A stretch of DNA of 64,000 nucleotides from an uncultured Ruminococcus sp. (lineage in GTDB: Bacteria; Bacillota; Clostridia; Oscillospirales; Acutalibacteraceae): the NCBI GenBank assembly GCA_902802795.1, contig CADCNI010000010.1, positions 1 through 64,000 of the forward strand, given 5' to 3'. Below, one piece after another: positions 1-9,337 of this stretch; the stretch's first letter is position 1; every line of letters starts with the position of its first letter. Below the pieces are notes generated by a model. That model was given only the letters and a program-made list of their open reading frames with translations. It made no database searches and had not been told where the DNA came from. Made by a program: the position numbers and the translations under genes.

Positions 1-2
1 GC

Positions 3-86
3 CTAAAAGCTAAGCGTTTCAGATGCTCTTTTGACGATCGCTTCCTGGCTGATGTTATTTTCAACAAATTCTCCTGATTTTTTCAT
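3..86 (-). other. Possible short ORF or gene-end remnant at window edge
   Basis: Reading the minus strand, an ATG at 86 opens 27 codons ending in TAG at 3-5. The peptide ends IVKRASETLSF, which looks like the C-terminal helix of a larger enzyme, but the same frame is closed by a TAA about 9 codons upstream of the ATG. It could be a remnant or chance. The rest of 87-211 is AT-rich and holds the promoter of the next gene. Confidence 0.15.
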
Positions 87-116
87 GCGGTCGCCCTGCG
101 AATATATGAAAATTTA

Positions 117-145
117 TTGACAAAAAAAGAAAAATAAGTTAATAT
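117..145 (+). promoter_or_regulatory. Sigma-A type promoter of the first lipoprotein gene
   Basis: TTGACA at 117-122 and TAATAT at 140-145 with a 17-nt spacer, about 67 nt ahead of the lipoprotein start. Confidence 0.7.
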
Positions 146-211
146 ATAAGAAGAATCTCAATCTTTTGTTTCCGCCTTACACAAATAAAAGTTTTCACGG
201 AGGAATTGAAC

Positions 212-856
212 ATGAAAAAAATAATAGCTTTATTGCTCTCATCTGCCTTGATTGTGGTAGCGATGGCATCCTGTACCGTTTCCATCAAAAAGAATTCCGA
301 TAACGCGTCTTCTTCACAGTCTGCTGATACTTCGGAAGAAGCATCATCGGAAGCGAAAGGCCCCACGCCTGATGCCCTTTATACCTATCAGATCACGATT
401 GACGGTGATACCTACACACTGCCTTGCGGTTTTGAGGAATTTCAAAAAAATGGCTGGGAAATGAAATATGCGGATCAGGATCTCGCCGCCAGAACCAGGA
501 TGCTTAATGTTTATTTGGAGAAAGGCAGCGAAAGAATCGATGCCCAGTCTGTTAACCTTTCCAGTGAGACACGCAAGTTGTCGGAATGCCCCATTTATCA
601 AGTGGATGTTTGCATTAAAGATGTTACTTCCATTGAACTGCCCGGCGGCTTGAAATTTGATGAAAGCACCAAGCCGGAAGATCTGGTGGCGAAGTACGGC
701 GAGCCGGATGAAACCTATGATTCTGAGGAGTCTGACAGATATACCTATGTCTTTAAGCAGGACGTCTATAACAAAGTCGAATTTACCATCTACGGCGGAA
801 ACGGTACACTTGAACCGAAATACGGCAGTGTTAAGGTCGAAAATATGGTCGAATAA
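212..856 (+). CDS. Putative lipoprotein of unknown function
   Basis: A 214-residue secreted protein. The N-terminus has KK, a hydrophobic stretch and a lipobox ending MASC, so it should be cut before Cys21 and anchored by lipid to the outer face of the membrane. A Ser/Ala/Glu-rich linker (about 25-50) follows, then a domain of about 160 residues I do not recognise. The motif KPEDLVAKYGEPDETYDSEE near residues 155-175 resembles the 'GxP' turn of small secreted SmpA/OmlA-like folds. The lipoprotein at 58664 has a similar LGQPDSEETF turn, so the two may be distant relatives. ATG 212 is chosen over TTG 206 because GGAGG at 199-203 sits 8 nt upstream. It has its own promoter and a terminator downstream, so it is monocistronic. 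Confidence 0.75.
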   Translation: MKKIIALLLSSALIVVAMASCTVSIKKNSDNASSSQSADTSEEASSEAKGPTPDALYTYQITIDGDTYTLPCGFEEFQKNGWEMKYADQDLAARTRMLNVYLEKGSERIDAQSVNLSSETRKLSECPIYQVDVCIKDVTSIELPGGLKFDESTKPEDLVAKYGEPDETYDSEESDRYTYVFKQDVYNKVEFTIYGGNGTLEPKYGSVKVENMVE

Positions 857-925
857 TTCATCATGTAAAAAGCGGACAACAAGGATAAAGAGATTGCGGT
901 TTAGTTTTTTTCTTTGATAGAAAAA

Positions 926-997
926 CAAGATGCGACAGGGCAAATGAAAAAGGTCCTCTTATTGACTTTTTTGAATGCGGTCGCATCTTGCTTTTTT
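926..997 (+). terminator. Rho-independent terminator
   Basis: CAAGATGCGAC (926-936) pairs perfectly with GTCGCATCTTG (980-990) and is followed by C and six T. It separates the lipoprotein gene from dprA. The 857-1114 stretch holds nothing else clear; a TATAAT at 1070-1075 lacks a good -35 box. Confidence 0.75.
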
Positions 998-1114
998 ATG
1001 CTTCGACGTGATCTCCTTTATCCTTAACAAAAAATTCAAAAAAATCGCGTGGCAACATACTATACTATATATAATATGGCCATTTAATGTAAAGGGGCAC
1101 AGGAGGCGTTGTCT

Positions 1115-2419
1115 TTGGAAGAAGCGATTTATGGCGTTTGGCTCCAACAGGTGATGGGTGAGGGCAGCCGCAAGGTGCCGATGCTGCTGGAGGCGTTTGG
1201 TTCCTGTCGTGCGGTTTATGAGTCAGACGAAGTGGAGCGTATGCTGTGCGGTCTGCTCATGCCAAACGAGATCGCGCGGATGAAAGAAGTTCCGCTCGAC
1301 GCGGCGCAGGAGATCATGGAGGCGTGTGAGCGTCTGCATTATACGGTGCTTACGCCGGACAGCAAGCATTATCCCGAAAGACTGCGCCGTATTCCCGATT
1401 ATCCTGCCGCGCTGTACATCAGCGGCAGGCTGCCCGATATTGACAATGAAGTGTGTATCGGTATGGTGGGAACGCGTAATGCCAGCCGATACGGTTATCA
1501 TGTGGCGATGAATATTGCCGCTGGTCTGGCTGCCTGCGGAGCGGTGATTGTCAGCGGCGGCGCCAAAGGCATTGATACGGCGTCGCATCAGGGGGCGCTT
1601 ATGTCCAACGGCAAAACGATTTGCGTGCTGGGCTGCGGTATCAATACCCGCTATAACATAGAGAACGAAGGCTTGCGGAATGTGATCGCCGCGACAGGGG
1701 CGTTGATTTCGGAATACCCGCCGGGTTCGCCTCCGGTGAGTTATCATTTCCCTGTGAGAAACCGCATTATTTCCGCGCTGTCGCTGGGGGTGATTGTGGT
1801 GGAAGCCGGCGCAAAGAGCGGTTCTCTGATTACCGCCAATCTGGCGTTGGAACAGGGCAAGGATCTTTTTTCCGTGCCGGGAGAGGTGGGCAATTCCCGT
1901 TCGAAGGGCAGCAACCGCCTGATTGTGGAGGGAGCCAAACCGGTGGAGAATGCCGGGGACGTGCTGAGTGAGTATCTCCCAAAATACAGCGGTCAGCTTA
2001 AAGTGGAAAATCTGTCGCTTCCCGCTATGCCGATTTTAAACAAGCGGGTGCGTCCGAAGGCAGATCATTCACAAATCGGGAGTTCATATGTGACAGCATC
2101 CGCAGAAAAGGCGACAGCCGCTCCTTATCGAGCGGAAAATAACCATCAAAACGACAAAAAAGAGCAGGTTATTACAACGTTGCAGACGAAATCGAAAAGC
2201 GCAGAGCCATCACAGCCCAAACAAGAAAGCGACTATCCCATCGGAATGTCGCAAAACGCGATCAGGCTGTGTGAAGCGCTGGAGGCAACGCCGAAGCAGT
2301 TTGAAGTCTTGGCGGAATGTCTGCATATTAGCGCTTCCGAACTGATGCGGTGCATTACTGAATTGGAGCTTTACGGTATGATACAGACGCTTCCGGGAAA
2401 GCGCTACCGAAAAGCCTGA
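1115..2419 (+). CDS. dprA: DNA processing protein DprA/Smf
   Basis: Loads RecA onto incoming single-stranded DNA during natural transformation. The 434-residue protein has an N-terminal helical region and a Rossmann-like DprA core with GMVGTRNASRYG, SGGAKGIDTASHQGAL, SEYPPGSPP and FPVRNRIISALS. A low-complexity linker (about 310-375, rich in A/K/Q/S) follows, then a winged-helix-like C-terminal domain (IRLCEALEATPKQFEVLAE onward). TTG 1115 is preferred to TTG 1109 because AGGAGG at 1101-1106 is then 8 nt away rather than 2. It is followed by topA and trmFO, the usual Firmicutes order. No other competence gene is visible here, so presence of DprA does not prove competence. Confidence 0.93.
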   Translation: MEEAIYGVWLQQVMGEGSRKVPMLLEAFGSCRAVYESDEVERMLCGLLMPNEIARMKEVPLDAAQEIMEACERLHYTVLTPDSKHYPERLRRIPDYPAALYISGRLPDIDNEVCIGMVGTRNASRYGYHVAMNIAAGLAACGAVIVSGGAKGIDTASHQGALMSNGKTICVLGCGINTRYNIENEGLRNVIAATGALISEYPPGSPPVSYHFPVRNRIISALSLGVIVVEAGAKSGSLITANLALEQGKDLFSVPGEVGNSRSKGSNRLIVEGAKPVENAGDVLSEYLPKYSGQLKVENLSLPAMPILNKRVRPKADHSQIGSSYVTASAEKATAAPYRAENNHQNDKKEQVITTLQTKSKSAEPSQPKQESDYPIGMSQNAIRLCEALEATPKQFEVLAECLHISASELMRCITELELYGMIQTLPGKRYRKA

Positions 2420-2529
2420 CGTTTTTTTATAGGATGATGTAATAATATCACAGCACGGCAGCAAGAACCAATCGTGGCGGCGGAGCTGTGATTTTGATAG
2501 ATAGATTTCAGAAGAAAGGCATGATTTGT

Positions 2530-4644
2530 TTGTCCAAATTGGTTATCGTGGAGTCGCCCGCAAAGGCGAAGACCATCAAAAAATACCTCGGTTCCGGTTA
2601 CGATGTCATCGCGTCGATGGGGCATGTGCGTGACCTGCCCAAGAGCCGCCTCGGCGTGGACGTCAAGCATGACTTCAAGCCGAAATACGAGATCATCAAG
2701 GGAAAGGAGGAGCTGGTCGAAAAGCTGAAAAAGGCGGCGGAAAAAAGCGACTATGTCTATCTCGCCACTGACCCTGACCGCGAAGGAGAAGCCATTTCGT
2801 GGCATTTAGCCTATATTCTCGGACTCGACCCGAGTGAAACTAACCGCGTCACTTTTAACGAGATCACCAAAACCACCGTGCAGAGCGGCATTCAGCATCC
2901 CCGTACGATTGATATGAAGCTGGTCAACGCCCAGCAGTGCCGCCGCCTGCTCGACAGAATCGTCGGTTACCGTCTCAGTCCCTTTGTCTCGCAGAAGATA
3001 CGGCGCGGCCTGTCGGCGGGACGCGTGCAGTCGGTGGCGGTGCGCGTGATCTGCGATCGCGAGGAAGAAATCCGCGCCTTTGTGCCGGAGGAATACTGGA
3101 CGATCGAGGGTAAATTTATCCCCAAGGGCGGGCGCAAGGCGTTTGCCGCGCAGTTCTACGGCACCGAAGCGGACGGCAAGATACAGATTGCCGACAAGGC
3201 GCAGGCGGACAGCATTTTAGAGGAACTGGGAGAAGCGGAATTCACCGTCAGCAAGCTCAAAAAGGGTACCCGCAAAAAGACCCCCGCGCCGCCTTTTATC
3301 ACTTCTACGCTTCAACAGGAGGCGAGCCGCAAGCTGAATTTCCAGAGCCGCCGCACCATGAAAGTGGCGCAGGAATTGTATGAAGGCGTGGAGATCGAAG
3401 GCATGGGCGCGGTGGGTATCATCACCTATATGAGAACCGACTCGCTGCGTATTTCGGACGACGCGCGCAAAGAGGGGATCGAGTATATCCTCGAACGCTG
3501 GGGCGAAAAATATCTCCCCTCCAAGCCCTACAATTTCAAGACAAAGGCGGGCGCGCAGGACGGTCACGAAGCCATTCGTCCCACCATGCCGTCGCTCGAC
3601 CCGGAAAGCATCAAGAACAGCCTGACTCCCGATCAGTACAAGCTCTATAAGCTGATCTGGTCGCGTTTTACCGCCAGTCTGATGGCGCAGTGCATTCACG
3701 ACACCGTCAGCGTGGATATTTCCGCAGGGCAGTATCTTTTCAAAGCGTCGGGCTACACGGTCAAATTCGACGGATACACCGTATTATATGAAGAGAGCAA
3801 GGACGAGGACGACGAAAACAGCGGCGCGCTGCCTCCGCTTGAAGAAGGCATGCCGCTGCGCGTCAAGGAAATCGGCGCGTCGCAGCACTTCACCCAACCC
3901 CCTGCCCGCTACACCGAAGCGACGCTCATCAAGGCACTGGAGGAAAACGGCATCGGCCGTCCGTCCACCTACGCCACCATCATCACCACCGTGGTGGGAC
4001 GCGAATATGTCGTGCGGGACGGCAAGGCGCTGCGTCCCACGGAACTGGGCGAACTGGTCAACAAGCTGCTGAAAGAGCGCTTTTCCAAGTTCGTCAACCT
4101 GAAATTCACCGCCAATATGGAGAAAAATCTCGATAATATCGCGGATGGCTCCAAGGAATGGATTGAGACACTGGGCGAATTCTACGGCGATTTTGAAAAG
4201 AATCTCGCGGACGTGAAAAAGGCGATGGAGGGGATTGACATGAAGATTCCCGATGAGGAAACCGACATCGTCTGCGAAAAGTGCGGCAGAAAAATGGTCA
4301 TTAAAACCGGGCGCTACGGCAAATTTATCGCCTGCCCCGGCTTCCCGGAATGCCGCAACATCAAGAAGATCGTGCAGGAGATCGACGCGGATTGTCCCAA
4401 GTGCGGCGCGAAGGTGGTTGTCAAGAAATCCAAGCGCGGCAAGGTGTTTTATGGGTGCAGCAAATACCCCGACTGCGACTTCGTCTCGTGGGATGAACCC
4501 ACCCGCGAGAGATGCCCCCAGTGCGGCAAGATTCTCTATAAGAAGCAGACCAAGAAGCTGAGCAAGCTGTACTGCGCCGACAAGGACTGCGGCTACAGCC
4601 GGAATATGGAAGAAAATGCGGACAGCGGGGAGAAAGCGGAATGA
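2530..4644 (+). CDS. topA: DNA topoisomerase I
   Basis: Type IA topoisomerase that relaxes negative supercoils by single-strand passage. The 704-residue product starts SKLVIVESPAKAKTIKKYLG, the standard TOPRIM beginning. TOPRIM acidic residues are visible in TDPDREGEAISWHL near residue 80. The catalytic tyrosine is in GIITYMRTDSLRIS (Tyr about 300). Three C-terminal C4 zinc ribbons follow from about residue 582 (CEKCGRKM...CPGFPEC, CPKCGAK...CSKYPDC, CPQCGK...CADKDC). TTG 2530 is chosen because AAAGG at 2515-2519 is 10 nt away and it gives the family-standard N-terminus; ATG 2521 would sit 1 nt from that site. The stop overlaps the trmFO start (ATGA), indicating translational coupling. Confidence 0.97.
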   Translation: MSKLVIVESPAKAKTIKKYLGSGYDVIASMGHVRDLPKSRLGVDVKHDFKPKYEIIKGKEELVEKLKKAAEKSDYVYLATDPDREGEAISWHLAYILGLDPSETNRVTFNEITKTTVQSGIQHPRTIDMKLVNAQQCRRLLDRIVGYRLSPFVSQKIRRGLSAGRVQSVAVRVICDREEEIRAFVPEEYWTIEGKFIPKGGRKAFAAQFYGTEADGKIQIADKAQADSILEELGEAEFTVSKLKKGTRKKTPAPPFITSTLQQEASRKLNFQSRRTMKVAQELYEGVEIEGMGAVGIITYMRTDSLRISDDARKEGIEYILERWGEKYLPSKPYNFKTKAGAQDGHEAIRPTMPSLDPESIKNSLTPDQYKLYKLIWSRFTASLMAQCIHDTVSVDISAGQYLFKASGYTVKFDGYTVLYEESKDEDDENSGALPPLEEGMPLRVKEIGASQHFTQPPARYTEATLIKALEENGIGRPSTYATIITTVVGREYVVRDGKALRPTELGELVNKLLKERFSKFVNLKFTANMEKNLDNIADGSKEWIETLGEFYGDFEKNLADVKKAMEGIDMKIPDEETDIVCEKCGRKMVIKTGRYGKFIACPGFPECRNIKKIVQEIDADCPKCGAKVVVKKSKRGKVFYGCSKYPDCDFVSWDEPTRERCPQCGKILYKKQTKKLSKLYCADKDCGYSRNMEENADSGEKAE

Positions 4645-5954
4645 GCGTAACGATCGTCGGAGCGGGTCTGGCAGGCTGTGAAGCGGCGTGGCAGGCGGCA
4701 CAGCGAGGGTTTTCTGTCAGGCTCTGTGAGATGAAACCCGCCAAATACACCCCCGCGCATAAAAACCCGGATTTCGCGGAGCTGGTCTGCTCCAATTCCC
4801 TCAAAGCGGCACGCGTTGACTCGGCCGCCGGACTGATGAAGGAAGAAATGCGGCGGCTGGGTTCGCTGCTGCTGCGGGTCGCGGACGAATGCGCCGTTCC
4901 CGCCGGCGGCGCGCTGGCGGTTGACCGGGGAATTTTTGCCGCCAGAGTGACGCAGATGATTCGCAGCCACCCCAAGATTGAAGTGATAGAGGGCGAAGTC
5001 ACCGCCATTCCGGAAGACGATGTGGTGGTTATCGCGTCGGGACCGCTGACGAGCGAGCCGCTTTCCCAAGCCATCGGCACGCTGTGCGGCGAACAGTTTC
5101 TGAATTTTCACGACGCGGCGGCTCCTATTGTGACTGCCGAGAGCATCGACATGAGCCGCGCCTTTGCCGCTTCGCGTTATGATCGCGGCGGCGATGACGA
5201 TTACATCAACTGCCCCATGAACAAGGAAGAATACGAGGCCTTTCAGGAGGCACTGGTGAGCGCCGAACGCGCGCCGCTGCACGAATTCGAGCAGGAGGGC
5301 GTGAAGGTTTACGAGGGATGCATGCCCATTGAAATCCTCGCTTCGCGCGGGAAAGACGCGATCCGCTTCGGCCCCATGAAGCCTGTCGGACTGCGCGACC
5401 CCCACACGGGACACCGTCCGTGGGCGAATTTGCAGCTTCGCAAGGAGAACCGTGAAGGCACGCTCTATAACTTAGTGGGTTTCCAGACCAACCTGAAATT
5501 CGGGGAGCAAAAACGGGTGTTCGGCATGATACCCGCCCTGCGAAACGCGGAATTCATGCGTTACGGCGTGATGCACCGCAACACTTTTTTAAACTCCCCC
5601 AAACTCTTAAACGGGGATTATTCCATGATCGAGCATCCGAATCTCTTCTTTGCCGGACAGATCACGGGTGTGGAAGGCTACATGGAGTCGGCAGGTTCGG
5701 GGCTGTTGTGCGGCATCAACGCCGCGCGCACGCTGCAAGGCAAGCCGCGGCTGATTCTGCCGGATTTCACCATGCTTGGCGCGCTGCAGGGGCATATCTG
5801 CAACCGCGAGACGAAGGATTTTCAGCCGATGGGGGCGAATTTCGGCATTCTGCCGCCCATTGAGCCGAAGATTCGGGACAAGCGCGAACGCTACGCGGCG
5901 CTGAGTGCGCGGGCGCTGTCCTTTATGGAGACAGTGGAGGAAGCGCGGTCATGA
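4641..5954 (+). CDS. trmFO: tRNA (m5U54) methyltransferase, folate/FAD-dependent TrmFO
   Basis: Makes 5-methyluridine at position 54 in the tRNA T-loop using methylenetetrahydrofolate as carbon donor and FADH2 as reductant. The 437-residue length is typical. The N-terminal dinucleotide-binding motif VTIVGAGLAGCEAAWQ is present, as are ELVCSNSLKA, the conserved FGPMKPVGL, the GVMHRNTFLNSP block and ITGVEGYMESAGSGLLCGIN near the C-terminus. The start overlaps the topA stop and the end overlaps the next GNAT gene by 4 nt, so topA-trmFO-GNAT is one transcript. CodY, which often follows in Bacilli, is absent. Confidence 0.97.
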   Translation: MSVTIVGAGLAGCEAAWQAAQRGFSVRLCEMKPAKYTPAHKNPDFAELVCSNSLKAARVDSAAGLMKEEMRRLGSLLLRVADECAVPAGGALAVDRGIFAARVTQMIRSHPKIEVIEGEVTAIPEDDVVVIASGPLTSEPLSQAIGTLCGEQFLNFHDAAAPIVTAESIDMSRAFAASRYDRGGDDDYINCPMNKEEYEAFQEALVSAERAPLHEFEQEGVKVYEGCMPIEILASRGKDAIRFGPMKPVGLRDPHTGHRPWANLQLRKENREGTLYNLVGFQTNLKFGEQKRVFGMIPALRNAEFMRYGVMHRNTFLNSPKLLNGDYSMIEHPNLFFAGQITGVEGYMESAGSGLLCGINAARTLQGKPRLILPDFTMLGALQGHICNRETKDFQPMGANFGILPPIEPKIRDKRERYAALSARALSFMETVEEARS

Positions 5955-6394
5955 TATATTTGCAGAAAATCACAGCGGAGGCCGATCTGGCGGTCTGTCT
6001 GATGATACGCCGCCGCGTGTTCATCGACGAACAGGGCGTAGCCGAAGCGCTGGAAATGGACGAATATGACGAAGCAGGCGGTTTGAAAAACTGTCCCCAT
6101 TATCTTGCGCTGTCAGACGGCGTGCCGGTGGCGACCTGCCGCTGTCTGCGCAAAGACGGCGGCGCGGTCAAGCTCCAGCGCTTCTGTGTGCTGCCCGAGT
6201 GGCGCGGCAGGGGCGTCGGCAGGGAACTGCTGGCGATGCTCGAAAAGGATTGCCGTGAACACGGCGTGACCCGCATAGAGATGGGAGCGCAGTGCCATGC
6301 GGTGCCGTTCTATCAGAAATGCGGCTATACGGTCACATCGGGGCAGTTCATGGAAGCGGGCATACCGCATATGAAAATGGAAAAAGAACTTTGA
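5951..6394 (+). CDS. GNAT family N-acetyltransferase
   Basis: A 147-residue single-domain acetyltransferase. The acetyl-CoA pyrophosphate-binding loop appears as LPEWRGRGVGRELLAMLE (Q/RxxGxG/A pattern), and the last strand has MGAQCHAVPFYQKCGYTV followed by GIPHMKMEK, as in ElaA/YjdJ-like GNATs. The substrate cannot be told from sequence. ATG overlaps the trmFO stop, so it is translated from the topA operon. 36 nt later plsX begins with its own RBS. Confidence 0.85.
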   Translation: MIYLQKITAEADLAVCLMIRRRVFIDEQGVAEALEMDEYDEAGGLKNCPHYLALSDGVPVATCRCLRKDGGAVKLQRFCVLPEWRGRGVGRELLAMLEKDCREHGVTRIEMGAQCHAVPFYQKCGYTVTSGQFMEAGIPHMKMEKEL

Positions 6395-6430
6395 TTATGA
6401 TGAAAATACCGTAGAAAGGAAATGAAGAAA

Positions 6431-7444
6431 ATGAAAATAATCGTTGACGCTTTCGGCGGGGACAACGCGCCGCTGGAAATCATCAAGGGCTGCGCCATGG
6501 CGGTGGAGAAATTTGACGACGTGGATATCATTCTCACGGGCGACGAGCAAACCATCCGCAAAGTGGCGGAGGAAAACGACATTTCGCTCGACCGCATGGA
6601 TATCGTGCACGCGCCCGACGTGATCACGATGGAAGATCATCCCACCGAACTGATGAAGTCCAAAAAGAACAGCTCCCTTGCCTTGGCGCTGCGGCTGCTG
6701 GCGGATAACGAGGGCGACGCGATGGTGGGCGCGGGCAGCACGGGCGCGATGCTCACGGGAGCAACGCTTATCGTCAAGCGCATCAAGGGCATCAAGCGCC
6801 CGGCGCTGGCTCCGATTATGCCCAACGCCACAGGTATGTTCATGCTGATCGACTGCGGCGCGAATGCCGACTGCCGCCCCGAAATGCTGGTGCAGTTTGC
6901 GCATATGGGTTCGGTGTACATGAAGAACGTCATGGGGGTAGAAAATCCCCGTGTGGGACTTGCGAATATCGGCACCGAGGAAACCAAGGGCGACGAACTG
7001 CGCAAGGCGACCTTTGCCCTGCTGAAAGACGAGCCGAACCTCAATTTCACCGGCAATTTTGAAACCCGCGACATCGCGGACGGCGGCGTGGATGTGCTGG
7101 TAGCCGACGGCTTTACCGGCAACATCATTCTGAAAACCTATGAAGGCGTCGCTTCCATGCTGTCCGGCAAATTCAAGGGCGTTTTCAAAAAGAGCCTTCT
7201 CAATAAACTCGGCGCGGCGGTCATGCTCAAGGATCTCAACGAAATCAAGAAATCCATGGATCACAACGAATACGGCGGCGCGCCCTTCCTCGGCGTGAAA
7301 AAGCCTGTTTTCAAGGCGCACGGCAGCGGCAAGGCGATCACCATCTGCAACGCCATCCGCCTGACCCGCGAATTTGTGCAGAGCGACGTGATCGGCAAAA
7401 TCGAGGCGGACATCAGCGGCGCAGCCGACAAGAGCGAAGATTGA
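6431..7444 (+). CDS. plsX: Phosphate acyltransferase PlsX
   Basis: Converts acyl-ACP to acyl-phosphate, the first step of the PlsX/PlsY route to phosphatidic acid; acts at the inner membrane surface. About 337 residues. Motifs: DAFGGDNAP at the N-terminus, GAGSTGAMLTGA, DCGANADCRPEMLVQFA, NIGTEETKGDE and DGFTGNIILKTYEG. ATG 6431 is taken because AAAGGA at 6415-6420 is 10 nt upstream; ATG 6422 lies 1 nt from it. In related genomes acpP normally lies between plsX and rnc; here that space holds three accessory genes and no ACP gene is seen. Confidence 0.96.
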   Translation: MKIIVDAFGGDNAPLEIIKGCAMAVEKFDDVDIILTGDEQTIRKVAEENDISLDRMDIVHAPDVITMEDHPTELMKSKKNSSLALALRLLADNEGDAMVGAGSTGAMLTGATLIVKRIKGIKRPALAPIMPNATGMFMLIDCGANADCRPEMLVQFAHMGSVYMKNVMGVENPRVGLANIGTEETKGDELRKATFALLKDEPNLNFTGNFETRDIADGGVDVLVADGFTGNIILKTYEGVASMLSGKFKGVFKKSLLNKLGAAVMLKDLNEIKKSMDHNEYGGAPFLGVKKPVFKAHGSGKAITICNAIRLTREFVQSDVIGKIEADISGAADKSED

Positions 7445-8268
7445 TGAGCGGTTTCAAAATCCATTTCAGGCTGAAGGAGCTTGACGACATTGTGCCGTGG
7501 GGGCAGGAACCCTATCGCAGCCTGCATTGGTTTGGCATGACCGACAGTCTGCTCTGGATCGACGCGGGGGAAAGCACCGTGTACGAATACTCCGACGCAG
7601 CCCGCCGCCAGTGGGGAGGCGAGCGTTATAACGATTACCAGCTTTCCCGCTTTTTAGAGGATTTTTCGGATACTTTTCGGTATGTCAGGGAATCTGTTCC
7701 TCAAAAATATTACGATATGGCGGAGCGGTTTCGGCATACGGCGTATGAATGGGAATGTATGCACATAGATGATTCGGAGGAAGAGGACGACGCTTTCTGG
7801 CGATTCATGGAAGAAGAATATGAGCCGCTGACCGATTGGCATTGGCAGCGCCGATTTGATTCGGGGCATCTGGTGGGCGGTCCGGTCATCGGCTGTTTCC
7901 GGTGCGGCGAAAAGCTCAAATTCTGCTGGGAGAGCGACTATCTGCCGGAAAACGGCAGCAGCATCTGGACGGCGCCAAGCGGCGTTTATGAGATGCCCTA
8001 CAGCGAATTTGTATCGGAAGTCAGGGCGTTTTACACCGCCTTTTTTGAGGCGATGGATCGTCAGGTGACGCTGGCGCTGCAAAAGGACTGGGGCGATGTG
8101 GCGGTTGACAAGGCATATCTTGCCAAGGAACACGCCGAGCGGAAAGCGGGCTTTTTTGCGTGCATGGATTGGCTCACCCGCCCGTGCGCCCCTGACGAAC
8201 AGACCGATTGGGGCAGGGTTGACCGGATATTTGATAAAATGCAGCAAGAGATTGGCGGCACATTGTAA
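7444..8268 (+). CDS. DUF5984-like hypothetical protein
   Basis: A 274-residue acidic, soluble protein without signal or membrane segment. Its start, IHFRLKELDDIVPWG followed by LHWFGMTDSLLWID, matches my memory of the DUF5984 pattern (LHWFGLTDG-like), and the middle has RRFDSGHLVGGPVIGCFRCG, possibly a strand-turn unit. No catalytic motif is seen. ATG 7444 overlaps the plsX stop (TGATG), so it is translationally coupled to plsX. Proteins of this kind often sit alone in accessory positions and may be orphan immunity proteins; this is speculation. Tryptophan content is high. Confidence 0.6.
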   Translation: MSGFKIHFRLKELDDIVPWGQEPYRSLHWFGMTDSLLWIDAGESTVYEYSDAARRQWGGERYNDYQLSRFLEDFSDTFRYVRESVPQKYYDMAERFRHTAYEWECMHIDDSEEEDDAFWRFMEEEYEPLTDWHWQRRFDSGHLVGGPVIGCFRCGEKLKFCWESDYLPENGSSIWTAPSGVYEMPYSEFVSEVRAFYTAFFEAMDRQVTLALQKDWGDVAVDKAYLAKEHAERKAGFFACMDWLTRPCAPDEQTDWGRVDRIFDKMQQEIGGTL

Positions 8269-8302
8269 AAGCAGAAGAAAAATATAAAGGGCGTGTTTTG
8301 CT

Positions 8303-9203
8303 ATGGCTATCCTTCCTGTTGCGAGGGAAAATTTCCCCATGAGCAAAGCGACGGCGGCGGGTATGATTCCCATGCAGCCGCTGTGCGACAATTACGAAAT
8401 CTTTTACCGTGAGGAAGTGGTGTATGCCCAGCGCGCGGAAATGACGCTGCACTTGCAGATTCTCTGTCCCATCGGTGCGGGGGAGGCTCTGCCGCTGATC
8501 CTTTATATTCCCGGGTCCGCGTTCCATTGGCAGAATGTCAAAGAACGCGTGCCGCAGCTCGCTTGCCTCGCGCAGCGGGGATTCGTGGTGGCGGCGCTGC
8601 AATACCGCGGGTCGGAGGACGCGCCCTTTCCGTCCCAGACGCTGGACGCAAAGGCGGGAATCCGTTTCATGAAGCGGCACGCGACGGAATACGGCATCGA
8701 CCCGGACAAAATCGTGACGATGGGCGACTCTTCCGGCGGACACACCGCGATGATGGCGACGTTTACCTGCGGCATTCCCGCGCACGGACGCGGCATTTGA
8801 CGCGTCCGTGCGCGGGGTCATCGACCTTTACGGTCCCGTCAACTTCACCACGATGAACGAACAGCTTTCCTCACAGAATCACTGGCTGCCCGACAGTCCC
8901 GAGGGGATGGAATTGGGCGGCGTGAATGTGCTGGAGCATCCCGATCTCGCCCGCGCCGCCGCCGTGACGACATATGTGGCGGACGGTCGGGAGATTCCGC
9001 CGATTCTGATGTTCCACGGAACCAACGATGAACTGGTACCCTTTGCACAGAGCTGCGAGCTATGCGACGCGCTGACGGCGGCGGGCAGAGACGTGACCTT
9101 TTATCAGGTGCTTGGCGCGCACCACGGCGGTCCCGAATTCTGGACGACACAGGTGCTGGACTTGGTCGAAGCCTTTATCATAAGAGCGGTTGAAAGAGTG
9201 TGA
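8303..9203 (+). pseudogene. Alpha/beta hydrolase (esterase/lipase-like), frameshifted
   Basis: Two reading frames together make one alpha/beta hydrolase. 8303-8800 holds the first part with LILYIPGSAFHWQN (oxyanion region) and the nucleophile elbow GDSSGG. 8808-9203 holds the rest, starting RGVIDLYGPVNF, with the acid in HGTNDELVPF and the histidine in LGAHHGG, so all three catalytic residues exist but are split. The frame change lies in 8771-8797: one extra base (or two missing) just before AFDASVRGVIDLYG. Either a recent mutation or a base-calling error would explain it. RBS AAAGG at 8286-8290. The closest type is the Aes/BD-FAE-like esterases. Confidence 0.7.
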
Positions 9204-9256
9204 AATGTGAAATGTGAAGTGTGAAGTTGTAAAGTGCGAATTTGTAAAGTGTGAAA
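9197..9256 (+). repeat. Short tandem GTGTGAAAT-type repeat
   Basis: Degenerate tandem copies of GTGTGAA/ATGTGAA run from the stop codon of the hydrolase to about 9256. The 15-mer AGTGTGAAATGTGAA (9197-9211) recurs exactly at the ftsY stop (20721-20735). Confidence 0.6.
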
Positions 9257-9337
9257 TTGCATTGTGAACATGATGAATCCATCATGTGTCTTTTTCAGGA
9301 CGGCAAATCCGCTATGTTACGAAGGAGGGAGGCATTC

